A DNA stretch of 56,913 nucleotides from Oscillospiraceae bacterium. Its GTDB lineage: Bacteria > Bacillota > Clostridia > Oscillospirales > Oscillospiraceae. Positions 42,434 through 51,806 of this stretch are shown here, piece by piece. Each line of letters opens with the position of its first letter. The stretch's first letter is position 1. Under the pieces are notes generated by a model, which saw only the letters and a list, made by a program, of their open reading frames with translations, made no database searches and was not told the origin of the DNA. The DNA lies in assembly GCA_031270395.1 (NCBI GenBank), contig JAISXU010000045.1, forward strand, positions 1-56,913, written 5' to 3'. The translations under genes were made by a program, and so were the position numbers.

Positions 42434-43454
42434 AATGCTCAAAACGCTCTGCCGCGCGTCCGGCGTATCGGGCGATGAGGACGAGGTTCGCGGCGTCATA
42501 CGCTCCCTCGCGTCGCCTCACGCCGACGATATAAGGCAGGACGCGCTCGGCAATCTGATAGTAGAAAAGCGCGGCGCGCGGCGTACCGGCAAGAAGCTCA
42601 TGCTCTGCGCGCACATGGACGAGGTCGGCGTTATAGTGACGCACATAGACGGCGGCGGCTATCTTAAATTCGCGTTCGCGGGAGGCGTGGACAGGCGCGT
42701 CGCGCTCGCCAAGCGCGTGTATTTCGGAAGGGATCGCGTCCCCGGCGTCGTCGGCGTAAAGCCGTACCATATGCTAAAGGAGGCGGAGCGTGATAAGCTC
42801 CCGGAGCTCGACACGCTGTACATCGACATAGGCGCCTCCTCGCGCGGGGAGGCGGAGGCGCTCGTGCGGCTCGGGGACACGGGGGCGTTCGACGCGCGTA
42901 TTTTTGAGTTCGGGGACGGATATATCAAGGCAAAGGCGATAGACGACCGCCTCGGCTGCGCCGTCATGCTCGCGCTGCTCAGGGAGACGCCGCCCGTGGA
43001 TTGCGTCTTCGCGTTCACGGTGCAGGAGGAGGTGGGGACGCGCGGCGCGGCGGCGGCCGCCTTCTCCGTAAGGCCGGATATAGCGCTTATTATCGAGGCC
43101 ACGACCGCGGCGGATATTCCGGGAGTGCAGGAGGGCAAACGCGTCTGCTCGCTCGGCGGCGGCGCGGTCTCGCCGTTTATGGACGGCGGCGCGGTGTACG
43201 ACCGCGCATTGTGGGAGAAAATCAAAGCCATAGCCGCGCGCGAGGGCATCCCGTGGCAGACAAAGACGTATATCTCCGGCGGCACGGATGCCGGGGCGAT
43301 ACAGCGTTCGGCGGGCGGCGTCCGCGTCGCGGCGCTGTCCGCACCCGTGCGGAATCTGCACTCGCCGTCGTGCGTCGGCAAAATATCCGATTTTGACGCC
43401 GTGCTGTCGCTCGCGCGGGCGTTTCTCGCCGACATGGGAGAGAGCGCGCTATGA
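42426..43454 (+). CDS. M42 family metallopeptidase (second copy)
   Basis: A 342-residue paralogue of the preceding gene. Ligand motifs are LCAHMDEVGVIVTHIDG, AIDDRLGCAVMLALL, FTVQEEVGTRGAAAAAF, LIIEATTAADIP, and the C-terminal VRNLHSPSCV. The ATG at 42426 has GGAGGG at good distance; a slightly longer in-frame start at 42408 is less likely. Overlaps with both neighbours show tight coupling. Function as a cytosolic aminopeptidase is known for the family; the substrate is not predictable. Confidence 0.9.
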   Translation: MLEMLKTLCRASGVSGDEDEVRGVIRSLASPHADDIRQDALGNLIVEKRGARRTGKKLMLCAHMDEVGVIVTHIDGGGYLKFAFAGGVDRRVALAKRVYFGRDRVPGVVGVKPYHMLKEAERDKLPELDTLYIDIGASSRGEAEALVRLGDTGAFDARIFEFGDGYIKAKAIDDRLGCAVMLALLRETPPVDCVFAFTVQEEVGTRGAAAAAFSVRPDIALIIEATTAADIPGVQEGKRVCSLGGGAVSPFMDGGAVYDRALWEKIKAIAAREGIPWQTKTYISGGTDAGAIQRSAGGVRVAALSAPVRNLHSPSCVGKISDFDAVLSLARAFLADMGESAL

Positions 43455-44704
43455 GCGGGCACGTCATATCCGATGAAATAGCGCGTCTCGGCGAGCGGGC
43501 GGGACGCGACATCCTCTCCCGGTTTTCGGAAATCGACGACGTGGCGCAGCGCTGTACAGCGAGCGTACTGGACGCGTTCCGCCGCCGCCGCGTCTCCGCG
43601 CCGTGCTTCGCGCCCGCGACGGGCTACGGGTACGGCGACAAGGGGCGCGACACGCTCGACGCGGTGTACGCCGACGTGTTCGGCGCGGAGGCCGCCATAG
43701 TGCGCGCGGGCTTCGCCAGCGGCACGCACGCCATCACGGCGGCGCTTTTCGGCGCGCTGAGGCCGGGCGACACGCTGCTGTCAGTCACGGGCGCGCCGTA
43801 CGACACGCTGCGCGGCGCAATAGGCATAGAGGGCGGATACGCGGGCTCTATGAGGGATTACGGGATCGGCTACGCGCAGGTCGAGCTTTCGGGCGACGGA
43901 CGCCCCGACCTCGCGGCAATCGCGGACGCGGCGGCGGACAGTGCAGTCGCGGCGATCCTCGTACAGCGCTCACGCGGCTATACGGCGCGGCGCGCGCTGA
44001 GCGTCGCGTCCATCGGCGAGATAGCGCGCGCCGCCCGCGCGGTAAATCCGCGCGCCGCGGTGATAGTGGACAACTGCTACGGCGAGTTCACGGAGCCCTG
44101 CGAGCCCACGCGGGCGGGCGCGGATCTCGCCGCCGGCTCGCTCATAAAAAACCCCGGAGGCGGACTCGCCCCCGCCGGCGGGTACGTCGTCGGCAGACCG
44201 GAGCTCGTGGAGGCGGCGGCGTTCAGACTCACCTCGCCCGGCATCGGCGGCGAGTGCGGGCCCAACCTCACCGACGGACGGCTGCTGTATCAGGGGCTGT
44301 TCATGGCGCCGCACACCGTCGCCCAGGCGCTGAAAACGGCGATATTCTGCGCGCGGCTCATGGAGCTTCTGGGTTACCGCGTGGATCCGGGGTGGGACGA
44401 GCCGCGCCACGACATAATACAGTCCGTCGAGCTCGGGCGTCCCGAGCTGTTGGAGGCGTTCTGCCGCGGGATCCAGGCCGGCTCTCCCGTAGACGCTTTC
44501 GTCGCGCCGGAGGCGTGGGACATGCCGGGCTACGGCTGTCCTGTGATAATGGCGGCGGGCACGTTCGTGCAGGGCGCTTCGATCGAATTGTCCGCGGACG
44601 GGCCCATGCGCCCCCCGTATACCGCGTATTTGCAGGGCGGACTGACATATGAGGCCGGTAAAATCGGCGTTATGACCGCGGCGAGTATGCTGGCGGGTAA
44701 ATAA
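43451..44704 (+). CDS. Methionine gamma-lyase family/aluminium-resistance-like PLP protein (YnbB family)
   Basis: A 417-residue fold-type I PLP protein of the YnbB family (often annotated methionine gamma-lyase family or aluminium resistance). Features: FAPATGYGYGDKGRDTLDAV, RAGFASGTHAITAALFGALR, IVDNCYGEFTEPCEP and PLP Lys233 in AGSLIKNPGGGLAP, with the conserved TSPGIGGECG. The real reaction is not firmly known; a C-S lyase role is assumed from homology. It overlaps the upstream peptidase (ATGA-type) and precedes ligA by 39 nt. In many Firmicutes the family is near hfq/miaA rather than ligA. Confidence 0.88.
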   Translation: MSGHVISDEIARLGERAGRDILSRFSEIDDVAQRCTASVLDAFRRRRVSAPCFAPATGYGYGDKGRDTLDAVYADVFGAEAAIVRAGFASGTHAITAALFGALRPGDTLLSVTGAPYDTLRGAIGIEGGYAGSMRDYGIGYAQVELSGDGRPDLAAIADAAADSAVAAILVQRSRGYTARRALSVASIGEIARAARAVNPRAAVIVDNCYGEFTEPCEPTRAGADLAAGSLIKNPGGGLAPAGGYVVGRPELVEAAAFRLTSPGIGGECGPNLTDGRLLYQGLFMAPHTVAQALKTAIFCARLMELLGYRVDPGWDEPRHDIIQSVELGRPELLEAFCRGIQAGSPVDAFVAPEAWDMPGYGCPVIMAAGTFVQGASIELSADGPMRPPYTAYLQGGLTYEAGKIGVMTAASMLAGK

Positions 44705-46738
<2,034 letters not shown>

Positions 46739-46776
46739 TCTGCTCCCCTCCCCCGTCGGCTTTCCCCGCACACAGA

Positions 46777-46814
46777 CACGGCGCGCCGCGCGTTTTGCCG
46801 CGCGGCGCGCCGTG
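46777..46814. terminator. Perfect 16-bp GC hairpin between convergent ligA and the glutamate-synthase-like gene
   Basis: CACGGCGCGCCGCGCG pairs with CGCGCGGCGCGCCGTG around a TTTTGC loop. Position between two convergent stops supports bidirectional termination, but no T-run follows on either strand, so the mechanism may be factor-dependent or the hairpin may only protect 3' ends. Confidence 0.65.
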
Positions 46815-46843
46815 AGTTCTCCGGCGTTTCAAACGGGTTGCTT

Positions 46844-48436
46844 TTATCCCTTGAGTATTTTGAGCGCGTCCTCGCGGTAGCAGTCCATCAGGTACGGGAT
46901 GCCGGACACCTTAGCGCACTCCTCCGTCAGCGACATCAGTTCGTTTCGCGTTATGACGGATATGTTGAACTTGCGCACGCCGGCCATGAGCTGCTGAAGA
47001 CCGACCTTTATCTTGTCCGAATAGCTGTAGATGCCTATGGCGCCGAGCGGTATCTTCTCTATCTCCTTAGAGCCCACTATATCGCGCACCTTTTCGTAAT
47101 TTACGAATATCTCCTCCGGGGTCTGCCCGTACTCGGCTATGTTCTTGGGCAGATTCTTTTCGGCGAGCCACTTTTCGATGTTTTTTCCGACCATGCCGGG
47201 GATCATCAGCGCGCGCCCCATGCAGACGGCCTTCGTGTACGGAGCGCCGAGGGCGAGCGCCTTGAATACGCCGTCCTCCGAGCTGAACCCGCCCGCGAAG
47301 GCGAGATCCGGTACGCGTTCGCCGTTTTTCGCGAGTACCGACGCGTACTCATACGCGGCGCTGTGCAGATACAGCGAGGGTACGCCCCACTCCTCCATCA
47401 TGCGCCACGGACTCATTCCCGTGCCGCCGGAGGCGCCGTCGATCGTCAGGAGGTCTATCTTAGCCTTTGACGAGAATTTTATCGCCATCGCGAGCTCCAA
47501 AAGGCTGTACGCGCCTGTTTTGAGCGTTATGCGTTTGAACCCGAGCCCGCGCAGACGCTCCACCTCGCTCATAAAGCTCTCCTCGGTGACGAAGCCGAGG
47601 CGGCTGTGGCGCTCAAATTCCTTGATCGCGCCGGCCTTATATGACGCCTGGATTATCGGATCGGAGGGATCGGGGGTCACGATGTAGCCGCGCCGCTGCA
47701 ATTCCAGCGCGCGCTCCAACTGCTCAATCTTGATCTCTCCGCCTATACACTTGGCGCCCTGTCCCCATTTGAGCTCGATAGTCTCGATCTTGTGCTTGTT
47801 TATGATATATTCCGCGACGCCGAGGTTCGTGTCCTCCACGTTCATCTGTATAAGTATCTCGCCATAACCGCTGTGATAGCGCTTGTACGCCTCTATGCGC
47901 CTGTCCATGTCCGGCGCGCTCGTCACCTTTTTATTTGAATCGAGCTCAAGCGCCGGGTCGATGCCGCACACGTTTTCGCCGCACACTATAGTCACGCCGG
48001 AAATCGCCGCGCCCACGGCGAAGTGCTCCCAGTTTCGGCGCGCTATCTCCGTAGAGCCGAGAGCGCCCGTAAAAATCGGGACCTTCATCTTCACCTTTTT
48101 GTCCCACCCGTAGGCGGTCTCGGTGTCCACCTTGGGGAATAGCGCGGTGTCCGGCGACGGCTCGACGCCGTCCGGCAGCCCCACGGCCCCCCTCGCGTAC
48201 CCCTGGATATTCAGGTGCGAATAGTCCACCGGGTAGTCCTTGTCCCCTCCGGCCGTAACGTCGCCGAACGGCCCGGGATAGATCAGCTCGCGTCCTCTGA
48301 AAGTCGCCTTGAATACCTCGCAGTTACCTCTGCATCCGTCGACGCACCTTGAACACAGCCCACTGCACGGCACAACGCTCGTGGAGCGGTTGGCCGTCCT
48401 TGTGGCGTCATTGCCATTGGGCCTCCGCAGATTCAT
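46844..48436 (-). CDS. Stand-alone glutamate synthase-domain FMN protein
   Basis: A 530-residue protein with the FMN-binding TIM-barrel of glutamate synthase (archaeal-type GltB domain), including KVPIFTGALGSTEIARRNWE, IELKWGQGAKCIGGEI, and LLTIDGASGGTGMSPWRMM. The N-terminus has five clustered cysteines (C24, C28, C31, C35, C39 in PCSGLCSRCVDGCRGNC), suggesting an Fe-S site. It lacks the glutaminase domain, so ammonia or an electron-transfer partner must come from elsewhere, or it performs another oxidoreduction. ATG at 48436 with GGAGG upstream; own promoter at 48491-48519. The last part (MSLTEECAKVSGIPYLMDCY) is family-like. Confidence 0.85.
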   Translation of the reverse strand: MNLRRPNGNDATRTANRSTSVVPCSGLCSRCVDGCRGNCEVFKATFRGRELIYPGPFGDVTAGGDKDYPVDYSHLNIQGYARGAVGLPDGVEPSPDTALFPKVDTETAYGWDKKVKMKVPIFTGALGSTEIARRNWEHFAVGAAISGVTIVCGENVCGIDPALELDSNKKVTSAPDMDRRIEAYKRYHSGYGEILIQMNVEDTNLGVAEYIINKHKIETIELKWGQGAKCIGGEIKIEQLERALELQRRGYIVTPDPSDPIIQASYKAGAIKEFERHSRLGFVTEESFMSEVERLRGLGFKRITLKTGAYSLLELAMAIKFSSKAKIDLLTIDGASGGTGMSPWRMMEEWGVPSLYLHSAAYEYASVLAKNGERVPDLAFAGGFSSEDGVFKALALGAPYTKAVCMGRALMIPGMVGKNIEKWLAEKNLPKNIAEYGQTPEEIFVNYEKVRDIVGSKEIEKIPLGAIGIYSYSDKIKVGLQQLMAGVRKFNISVITRNELMSLTEECAKVSGIPYLMDCYREDALKILKG

Positions 48437-48490
48437 TTCTCCTGACCTCCAAATAAAAAATTTTTGCCCGCCCCATTGCGGAACACGTCG

Positions 48491-48519
48491 ATTATACACC
48501 GGCGATATTGATTTTGCAA
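48491..48519 (-). promoter_or_regulatory. Sigma-A-type promoter of the glutamate-synthase-domain gene
   Basis: Minus-strand TTGCAA and a perfect TATAAT with 17-nt spacing, about 55 nt before the start codon. It lies in the gap after hemW. Confidence 0.75.
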
Positions 48520-48556
48520 CGGCGGAGTGTATCCGGCTCCCCTCCCCTGCCACGCG

Positions 48557-49819
48557 TTAAAACAGCTTCAGCGCCCTGTTCTCCCCCACGGCGAACATGG
48601 TGAGTTGCGGGTCCTCGCCCTCGGTCGCCTTCAGCCACGGCTTGCTTATCTGCGAGCGCTGTCTCGTCTGTTCCTCGAGTACCTGTCCTATCAGCGTGTT
48701 TGAGAGCAGAAAACCCGTCGGAGTGAACCGCCAGCGGCCGTCGTGCTGCTCCGCCCATCCGTTAGTCTCAAAAAACCTGAGCCTGTTCAGAATGCGATCC
48801 ATATCGCACCTGAATATTTCGTAGTATTCCTGTTCGGATATGCCGTACACCGTTCGCAGTCGGAGCATGAGGTACTCCCCCGCCCTCTCGAAGTCCGACA
48901 GCTCCTCGCTCGTCTCAATTACCGATTTGTCGTACAGTATGCCCTCGCTGTACCGCTCTATATCCGGTACTATGCCGTACCGCCGTCCCGCGATAAAGCT
49001 GTGCGCCGCAGCGCCGAGGCCGAGATACTCGCCCCCCAGCCAGTATTTCAGATTGTGCGCCGACTCGCGGCCGCGCCGGGCAAAGTTTGATACCTCGTAC
49101 TGTTTGTAGCCGTATCTGCTCAGGGTGTCCACGGCGTAGAGGTACATATCCGCCTGCTCGTCGTCGTCCGGCAAAAACGGCGAATCCTTGAACACGTACA
49201 GCTGCGTGCCCTCCTCGATGGTCAGCCCATAGCACGAGATATGCTCCGGCTTGAGAGCCACCGCGCGGCTTATCGTGTTTGCCCAGTCGTCGCGCTTCTG
49301 CGACGGCAATCCGTAGATCAGATCCACGCTGATGTTTTTGAAGCCGGCGTCGCGCGCGTCCCGTACCGCCCGCTCCGCTCTCGCGAAGTCGTGCCGCCGT
49401 CCGAGACTTTTCAGGACTGCGTCGTTTGCCGATTGTACGCCGACGGACAGCCGGTTGAAGCCCGCCCGGTACATGGCGGCCAGTTCCTCCCTTGTCACGC
49501 TGTCGGGGTTTACCTCCGCCGTTATCTCGGCGCCGCGCAGCACGTGTCCGTTCTTTTTCAATGCGTTGAGCACGCTTATCAGGCGGCCCGCGCCGTAGTA
49601 ACTCGGCGTCCCGCCTCCGAAATACACGGTATCTATGAGATACCCGTCAAGCTGGGGGGCGTACTCCCTGACATGGCGAAGCAGCGCATGCTGATAATCC
49701 TGCATGAGCTTATCCCTGCCCGCCAGCGAGTAAAAGGCGCAATACGCGCATTTGCTCGCGCAAAACGGAATATGTATGTAGACCCCGAGCTTTTTTTCGT
49801 CCTCCATGCGTTCGGTCAC
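48557..49819 (-). CDS. hemW: HemW family radical SAM protein
   Basis: A 420-residue radical SAM protein (oxygen-independent coproporphyrinogen oxidase-like). The [4Fe-4S]-binding CX3CX2C is Cys20, Cys24 and Cys27 in IPFCASKCAYCAFYSLAG; FGGGTPSYYG, EVNPDSVT and FNRLSVGVQSANDAVLKSLG follow. The fourth Cys of true HemN is missing, favouring HemW, a heme chaperone. Start: GTG at 49819 overlapping the stop of a 17-codon leader ORF, or ATG at 49807; neither has its own ribosome site. No heme-synthesis gene adjoins it. Confidence 0.9.
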   Translation of the reverse strand: MTERMEDEKKLGVYIHIPFCASKCAYCAFYSLAGRDKLMQDYQHALLRHVREYAPQLDGYLIDTVYFGGGTPSYYGAGRLISVLNALKKNGHVLRGAEITAEVNPDSVTREELAAMYRAGFNRLSVGVQSANDAVLKSLGRRHDFARAERAVRDARDAGFKNISVDLIYGLPSQKRDDWANTISRAVALKPEHISCYGLTIEEGTQLYVFKDSPFLPDDDEQADMYLYAVDTLSRYGYKQYEVSNFARRGRESAHNLKYWLGGEYLGLGAAAHSFIAGRRYGIVPDIERYSEGILYDKSVIETSEELSDFERAGEYLMLRLRTVYGISEQEYYEIFRCDMDRILNRLRFFETNGWAEQHDGRWRFTPTGFLLSNTLIGQVLEEQTRQRSQISKPWLKATEGEDPQLTMFAVGENRALKLF

Positions 49820-49869
49820 GCGCCCCGCGGCGGCGCCGTCGCGCCGTCCGCGATTTTGAAATTGTACAT
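49816..49869 (-). CDS. 17-residue leader peptide ORF upstream of hemW
   Basis: The short frame MYNFKIADGATAPPRGA has an ATG at 49869 behind a strong GGAGGGAG ribosome site. Its TGA stop overlaps the GTG of hemW (GTGA). Since hemW has no ribosome site of its own, this peptide is probably translated and couples ribosomes into hemW. The peptide resembles nothing I recognise. An alternative is a sequencing or mutational frameshift that cut an original N-terminus. Confidence 0.55.
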   Translation of the reverse strand: MYNFKIADGATAPPRGA

Positions 49870-49903
49870 TTTTTCTCCCTCCGCCTCCGTGCAGGCGGTG
49901 AGT

Positions 49904-49933
49904 ATTATACACCAAATACGCCTTGCGGCGCAA
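49904..49933 (-). promoter_or_regulatory. Promoter of the leader-hemW unit
   Basis: Minus-strand TTGCGC and a perfect TATAAT with 18-nt spacing, about 35 nt before the leader ATG. It lies in the gap after ribU. Confidence 0.6.
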
Positions 49934-49968
49934 CTCACGCGGGCGGCGCGGCGGCGCAATATCCGCGG

Positions 49969-50625
49969 TCAGATTTTTTTTGTCAGCACAAGCACGATAA
50001 GTACGCACGTACAGAGCAGCGCGAAGCCGACGAGATAGATGCCCGCTTTCGCGCGTCCCCCGCCGCCCGTTCCGCCCGACGGCGGCAGCACGTCAAGTCT
50101 GCGCAGTCCCAGCACGACGGGTTTATACAGAAAAATCACGAGCGCCGAGTTGATTCCGGTTTTCAGCAGATTGAACGGCATAAATCCCGGAATAAGCAGA
50201 TCGACTACGATTTCTCTCGGCACGCCCATATAGCTCGGGGTTATGAGATAATTCCACAGCAGCATGACGGCGGTCGTCACCACGATACCCGCGCCTAGCC
50301 CGATGACGGCACCGCTCGTGTTATGCTTTTTTTTGTAGATAGCGGAGGCTGTGGCGGCGAACGCGCATGACGCCAGCACGTTCATCACAAGCCCGATAGG
50401 CCCCGTATCGCTGACCGTGACCATCTCTATCAGCGAGACGACGACGGATATGCTGACCGCCGCCATCGGGCCCAGCATAAAACCGCCGATCGTAATGATC
50501 ACATCCTTCGGCTCGTACGTCAAAAATCCGACGGCGGGCACGATAGGTATCTTAATGAGCATTACAAGATACGCGATCGCGCAGAGCATCCCCATGATCG
50601 TGAGCCTCTTTGTTTTTTCAGACAT
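49969..50625 (-). CDS. ribU: Riboflavin ECF transporter S component
   Basis: A 218-residue protein with about six hydrophobic helices, the size of ECF S components. VPAVGFLTYEPKDVIITIGG at residues ~30-50 corresponds to the RibU substrate-binding region, and GPIGLVMNVLASCAFAATAS follows. It binds riboflavin and works with the EcfA/A'/T module encoded elsewhere. The FMN riboswitch in the leader confirms the vitamin. The C-terminal tail after the Gly-rich PPSGGTGGGGRAKAG adds one extra transmembrane helix, unusual for RibU. AAGGAG precedes the ATG, directly after the terminator T-run. Confidence 0.92.
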   Translation of the reverse strand: MSEKTKRLTIMGMLCAIAYLVMLIKIPIVPAVGFLTYEPKDVIITIGGFMLGPMAAVSISVVVSLIEMVTVSDTGPIGLVMNVLASCAFAATASAIYKKKHNTSGAVIGLGAGIVVTTAVMLLWNYLITPSYMGVPREIVVDLLIPGFMPFNLLKTGINSALVIFLYKPVVLGLRRLDVLPPSGGTGGGGRAKAGIYLVGFALLCTCVLIVLVLTKKI

Positions 50626-50639
50626 ATTGTTGACTCCTT

Positions 50640-50684
50640 AAAAAAATATTTCGCACCCGAATATGCCGCTTCGGACGCGAAATA
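50640..50684 (-). terminator. Intrinsic terminator of the FMN riboswitch
   Basis: Minus-strand stems TATTTCGC/GCGAAATA and CCGAA/TTCGG, followed by seven T residues. The hairpin ends directly before the ribU ribosome site. An alternative CGCGA/TCGCG pairing upstream would occupy the first arm, so this is the expression platform: FMN binding would favour termination. Confidence 0.85.
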
Positions 50685-50694
50685 CTATCGCGAA

Positions 50695-50801
50695 TCCTCT
50701 CACATCCAGACTATACTGTCGGTATTGGAATCTCACCAATTCATGCGCTCGCGCGCTCGCGGACTATACCGCCGGTCGGGTATTTCACCCTGCCCCGAAG
50801 A
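50695..50801 (-). ncRNA. FMN riboswitch (RFN element)
   Basis: The conserved blocks of the RFN aptamer are present on the minus strand in the right order: CTTCGGGGCAGGGTGAAAT, CCCGACCGGCGGTATAGTCC, TTGGTGAGATTCCAATACCG, ACAGTATAGTCTGGATG and GAGAGGAT. The closing P1 stem pairs TCTTC with GAGGA. It precedes a terminator and ribU, so riboflavin uptake would be switched off when FMN is plentiful. Confidence 0.96.
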
Positions 50802-50824
50802 CCCATTTATTCAGTTGCGACACC

Positions 50825-50853
50825 ATACTACCACGCGCCCGTGAGGATGTCAA
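50825..50853 (-). promoter_or_regulatory. Sigma-A-type promoter of the FMN riboswitch-ribU unit
   Basis: Minus-strand TTGACA, 17-nt spacer, TAGTAT. Transcription would start about 15-20 nt upstream of the aptamer. Confidence 0.75.
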
Positions 50854-50951
50854 TAGGGCATAGGGCGTGAAGCAGGCGTCCAAAAATGCGGCCTACGCGT
50901 TGTGACGCCCGCCCTCTCTCCGGCCGCGGCGCAGCTGAAGGGCATTGCCAT

Positions 50952-50981
50952 AAATATGGACAAAGAGGTATTGAATACACT
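50952..50981 (+). promoter_or_regulatory. Candidate sigma-E promoter of sigK
   Basis: AAATATG and AATACACT are separated by 15 nt. They resemble the mother-cell sigma-E pattern (KMATATT, CATACAMT), matching 5/7 and 7/8 positions. In Bacillus sigK is transcribed by sigma-E, so the match fits expectation, but no other evidence exists here. Confidence 0.5.
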
Positions 50982-51018
50982 ATAGACAGACCGCAACGGC
51001 GGTTCGGAGGTGTGTTAA

Positions 51019-51705
51019 ATGCTGACAGCGGCCCTCGCGATGTTTCTCTCCGGCCCGTTCCTGATGCTGCGCCTGTCGGACGGCGCCGGCTCGTTCCCAA
51101 AACCGCTTTCCGCCCCGGAGGAGGAACAATACATAGACCTGTATTTGTCCGGCGACGTCTCCGCGCGGAACGTGCTTATAGAGCGTAATTTGAGACTCGT
51201 GGCGCACATCGCAAAAAAATATTTCACGCAGACGGATGAGCAGGACGATCTCATATCTATCGGCACGATAGGACTCATCAAGGGAGTCTCCACCTACAGA
51301 CCGGACAGGAAGGTGAAGCTGGCGACGTATTGCAGCCGGTGCATCGAAAATGAGATTTTGATGTACTTTCGCAGCCGGCGAAAATCCGCCGGCGACGTCT
51401 CGCTCTCCGGCGCGCTCGACACGGACGAGGACGGGGAGCAGCTATCGCTCATCGACGTGCTGCGCGTCGACGACGATATGTTTGAGAACCTGAGCGCCCG
51501 AGAGATGCGCGCGCAGCTGGTGAAATATATTACCGCCGCGCTGACCGACAGAGAGGCTGAAATAATCGTAATGAGATACGGACTCAATAATACGTATCCC
51601 AGGACACAGCGGGAGGTGGCGGCGACGCGCGGAATTAGCCGCTCTTACGTGTCGCGCATAGAGAAGCGGGCGCTGGAAAAGCTGCGCCGCTGCTTTGACG
51701 AATAG
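51019..51705 (+). CDS. sigK: RNA polymerase sporulation sigma factor SigK
   Basis: A 228-residue late mother-cell sigma factor. The N-terminal ~20 hydrophobic residues (MLTAALAMFLSGPFLMLRL) look like a pro-sequence removed on activation. Then come SFPKPLSAPEEEQYIDLYLS, the sigma region 2 core LIERNLRLVAHIAKKYF with DDLISIGTIGLIKGVSTYRP, and region 4 with REVAATRGISRSYVSRIEKR. The gene is uninterrupted, so there is no skin element here. ATG at 51019 with GGAGGTG upstream. It would drive late sporulation genes such as dpaA-dpaB. Confidence 0.95.
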   Translation: MLTAALAMFLSGPFLMLRLSDGAGSFPKPLSAPEEEQYIDLYLSGDVSARNVLIERNLRLVAHIAKKYFTQTDEQDDLISIGTIGLIKGVSTYRPDRKVKLATYCSRCIENEILMYFRSRRKSAGDVSLSGALDTDEDGEQLSLIDVLRVDDDMFENLSAREMRAQLVKYITAALTDREAEIIVMRYGLNNTYPRTQREVAATRGISRSYVSRIEKRALEKLRRCFDE

Positions 51706-51758
51706 CGGACTGCGGTATCTCCCCCGCTGCGGGCGCAATCCAAATTTTGATTTTTTTA

Positions 51759-51787
51759 TTGACTTGCGCGCCCGGATATGGTAGTGT
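51759..51787 (+). promoter_or_regulatory. Candidate promoter of the trans-sulfuration gene pair
   Basis: TTGACT (51759-51764), then 17 nt, then TAGTGT, which is a weak -10. It lies 20 nt before the start of the gene at 51807, just after a T-rich stretch that may end the sigK transcript. Confidence 0.4.
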
Positions 51788-51806
51788 CTTTCGCGAGGTG
51801 TTGCAA

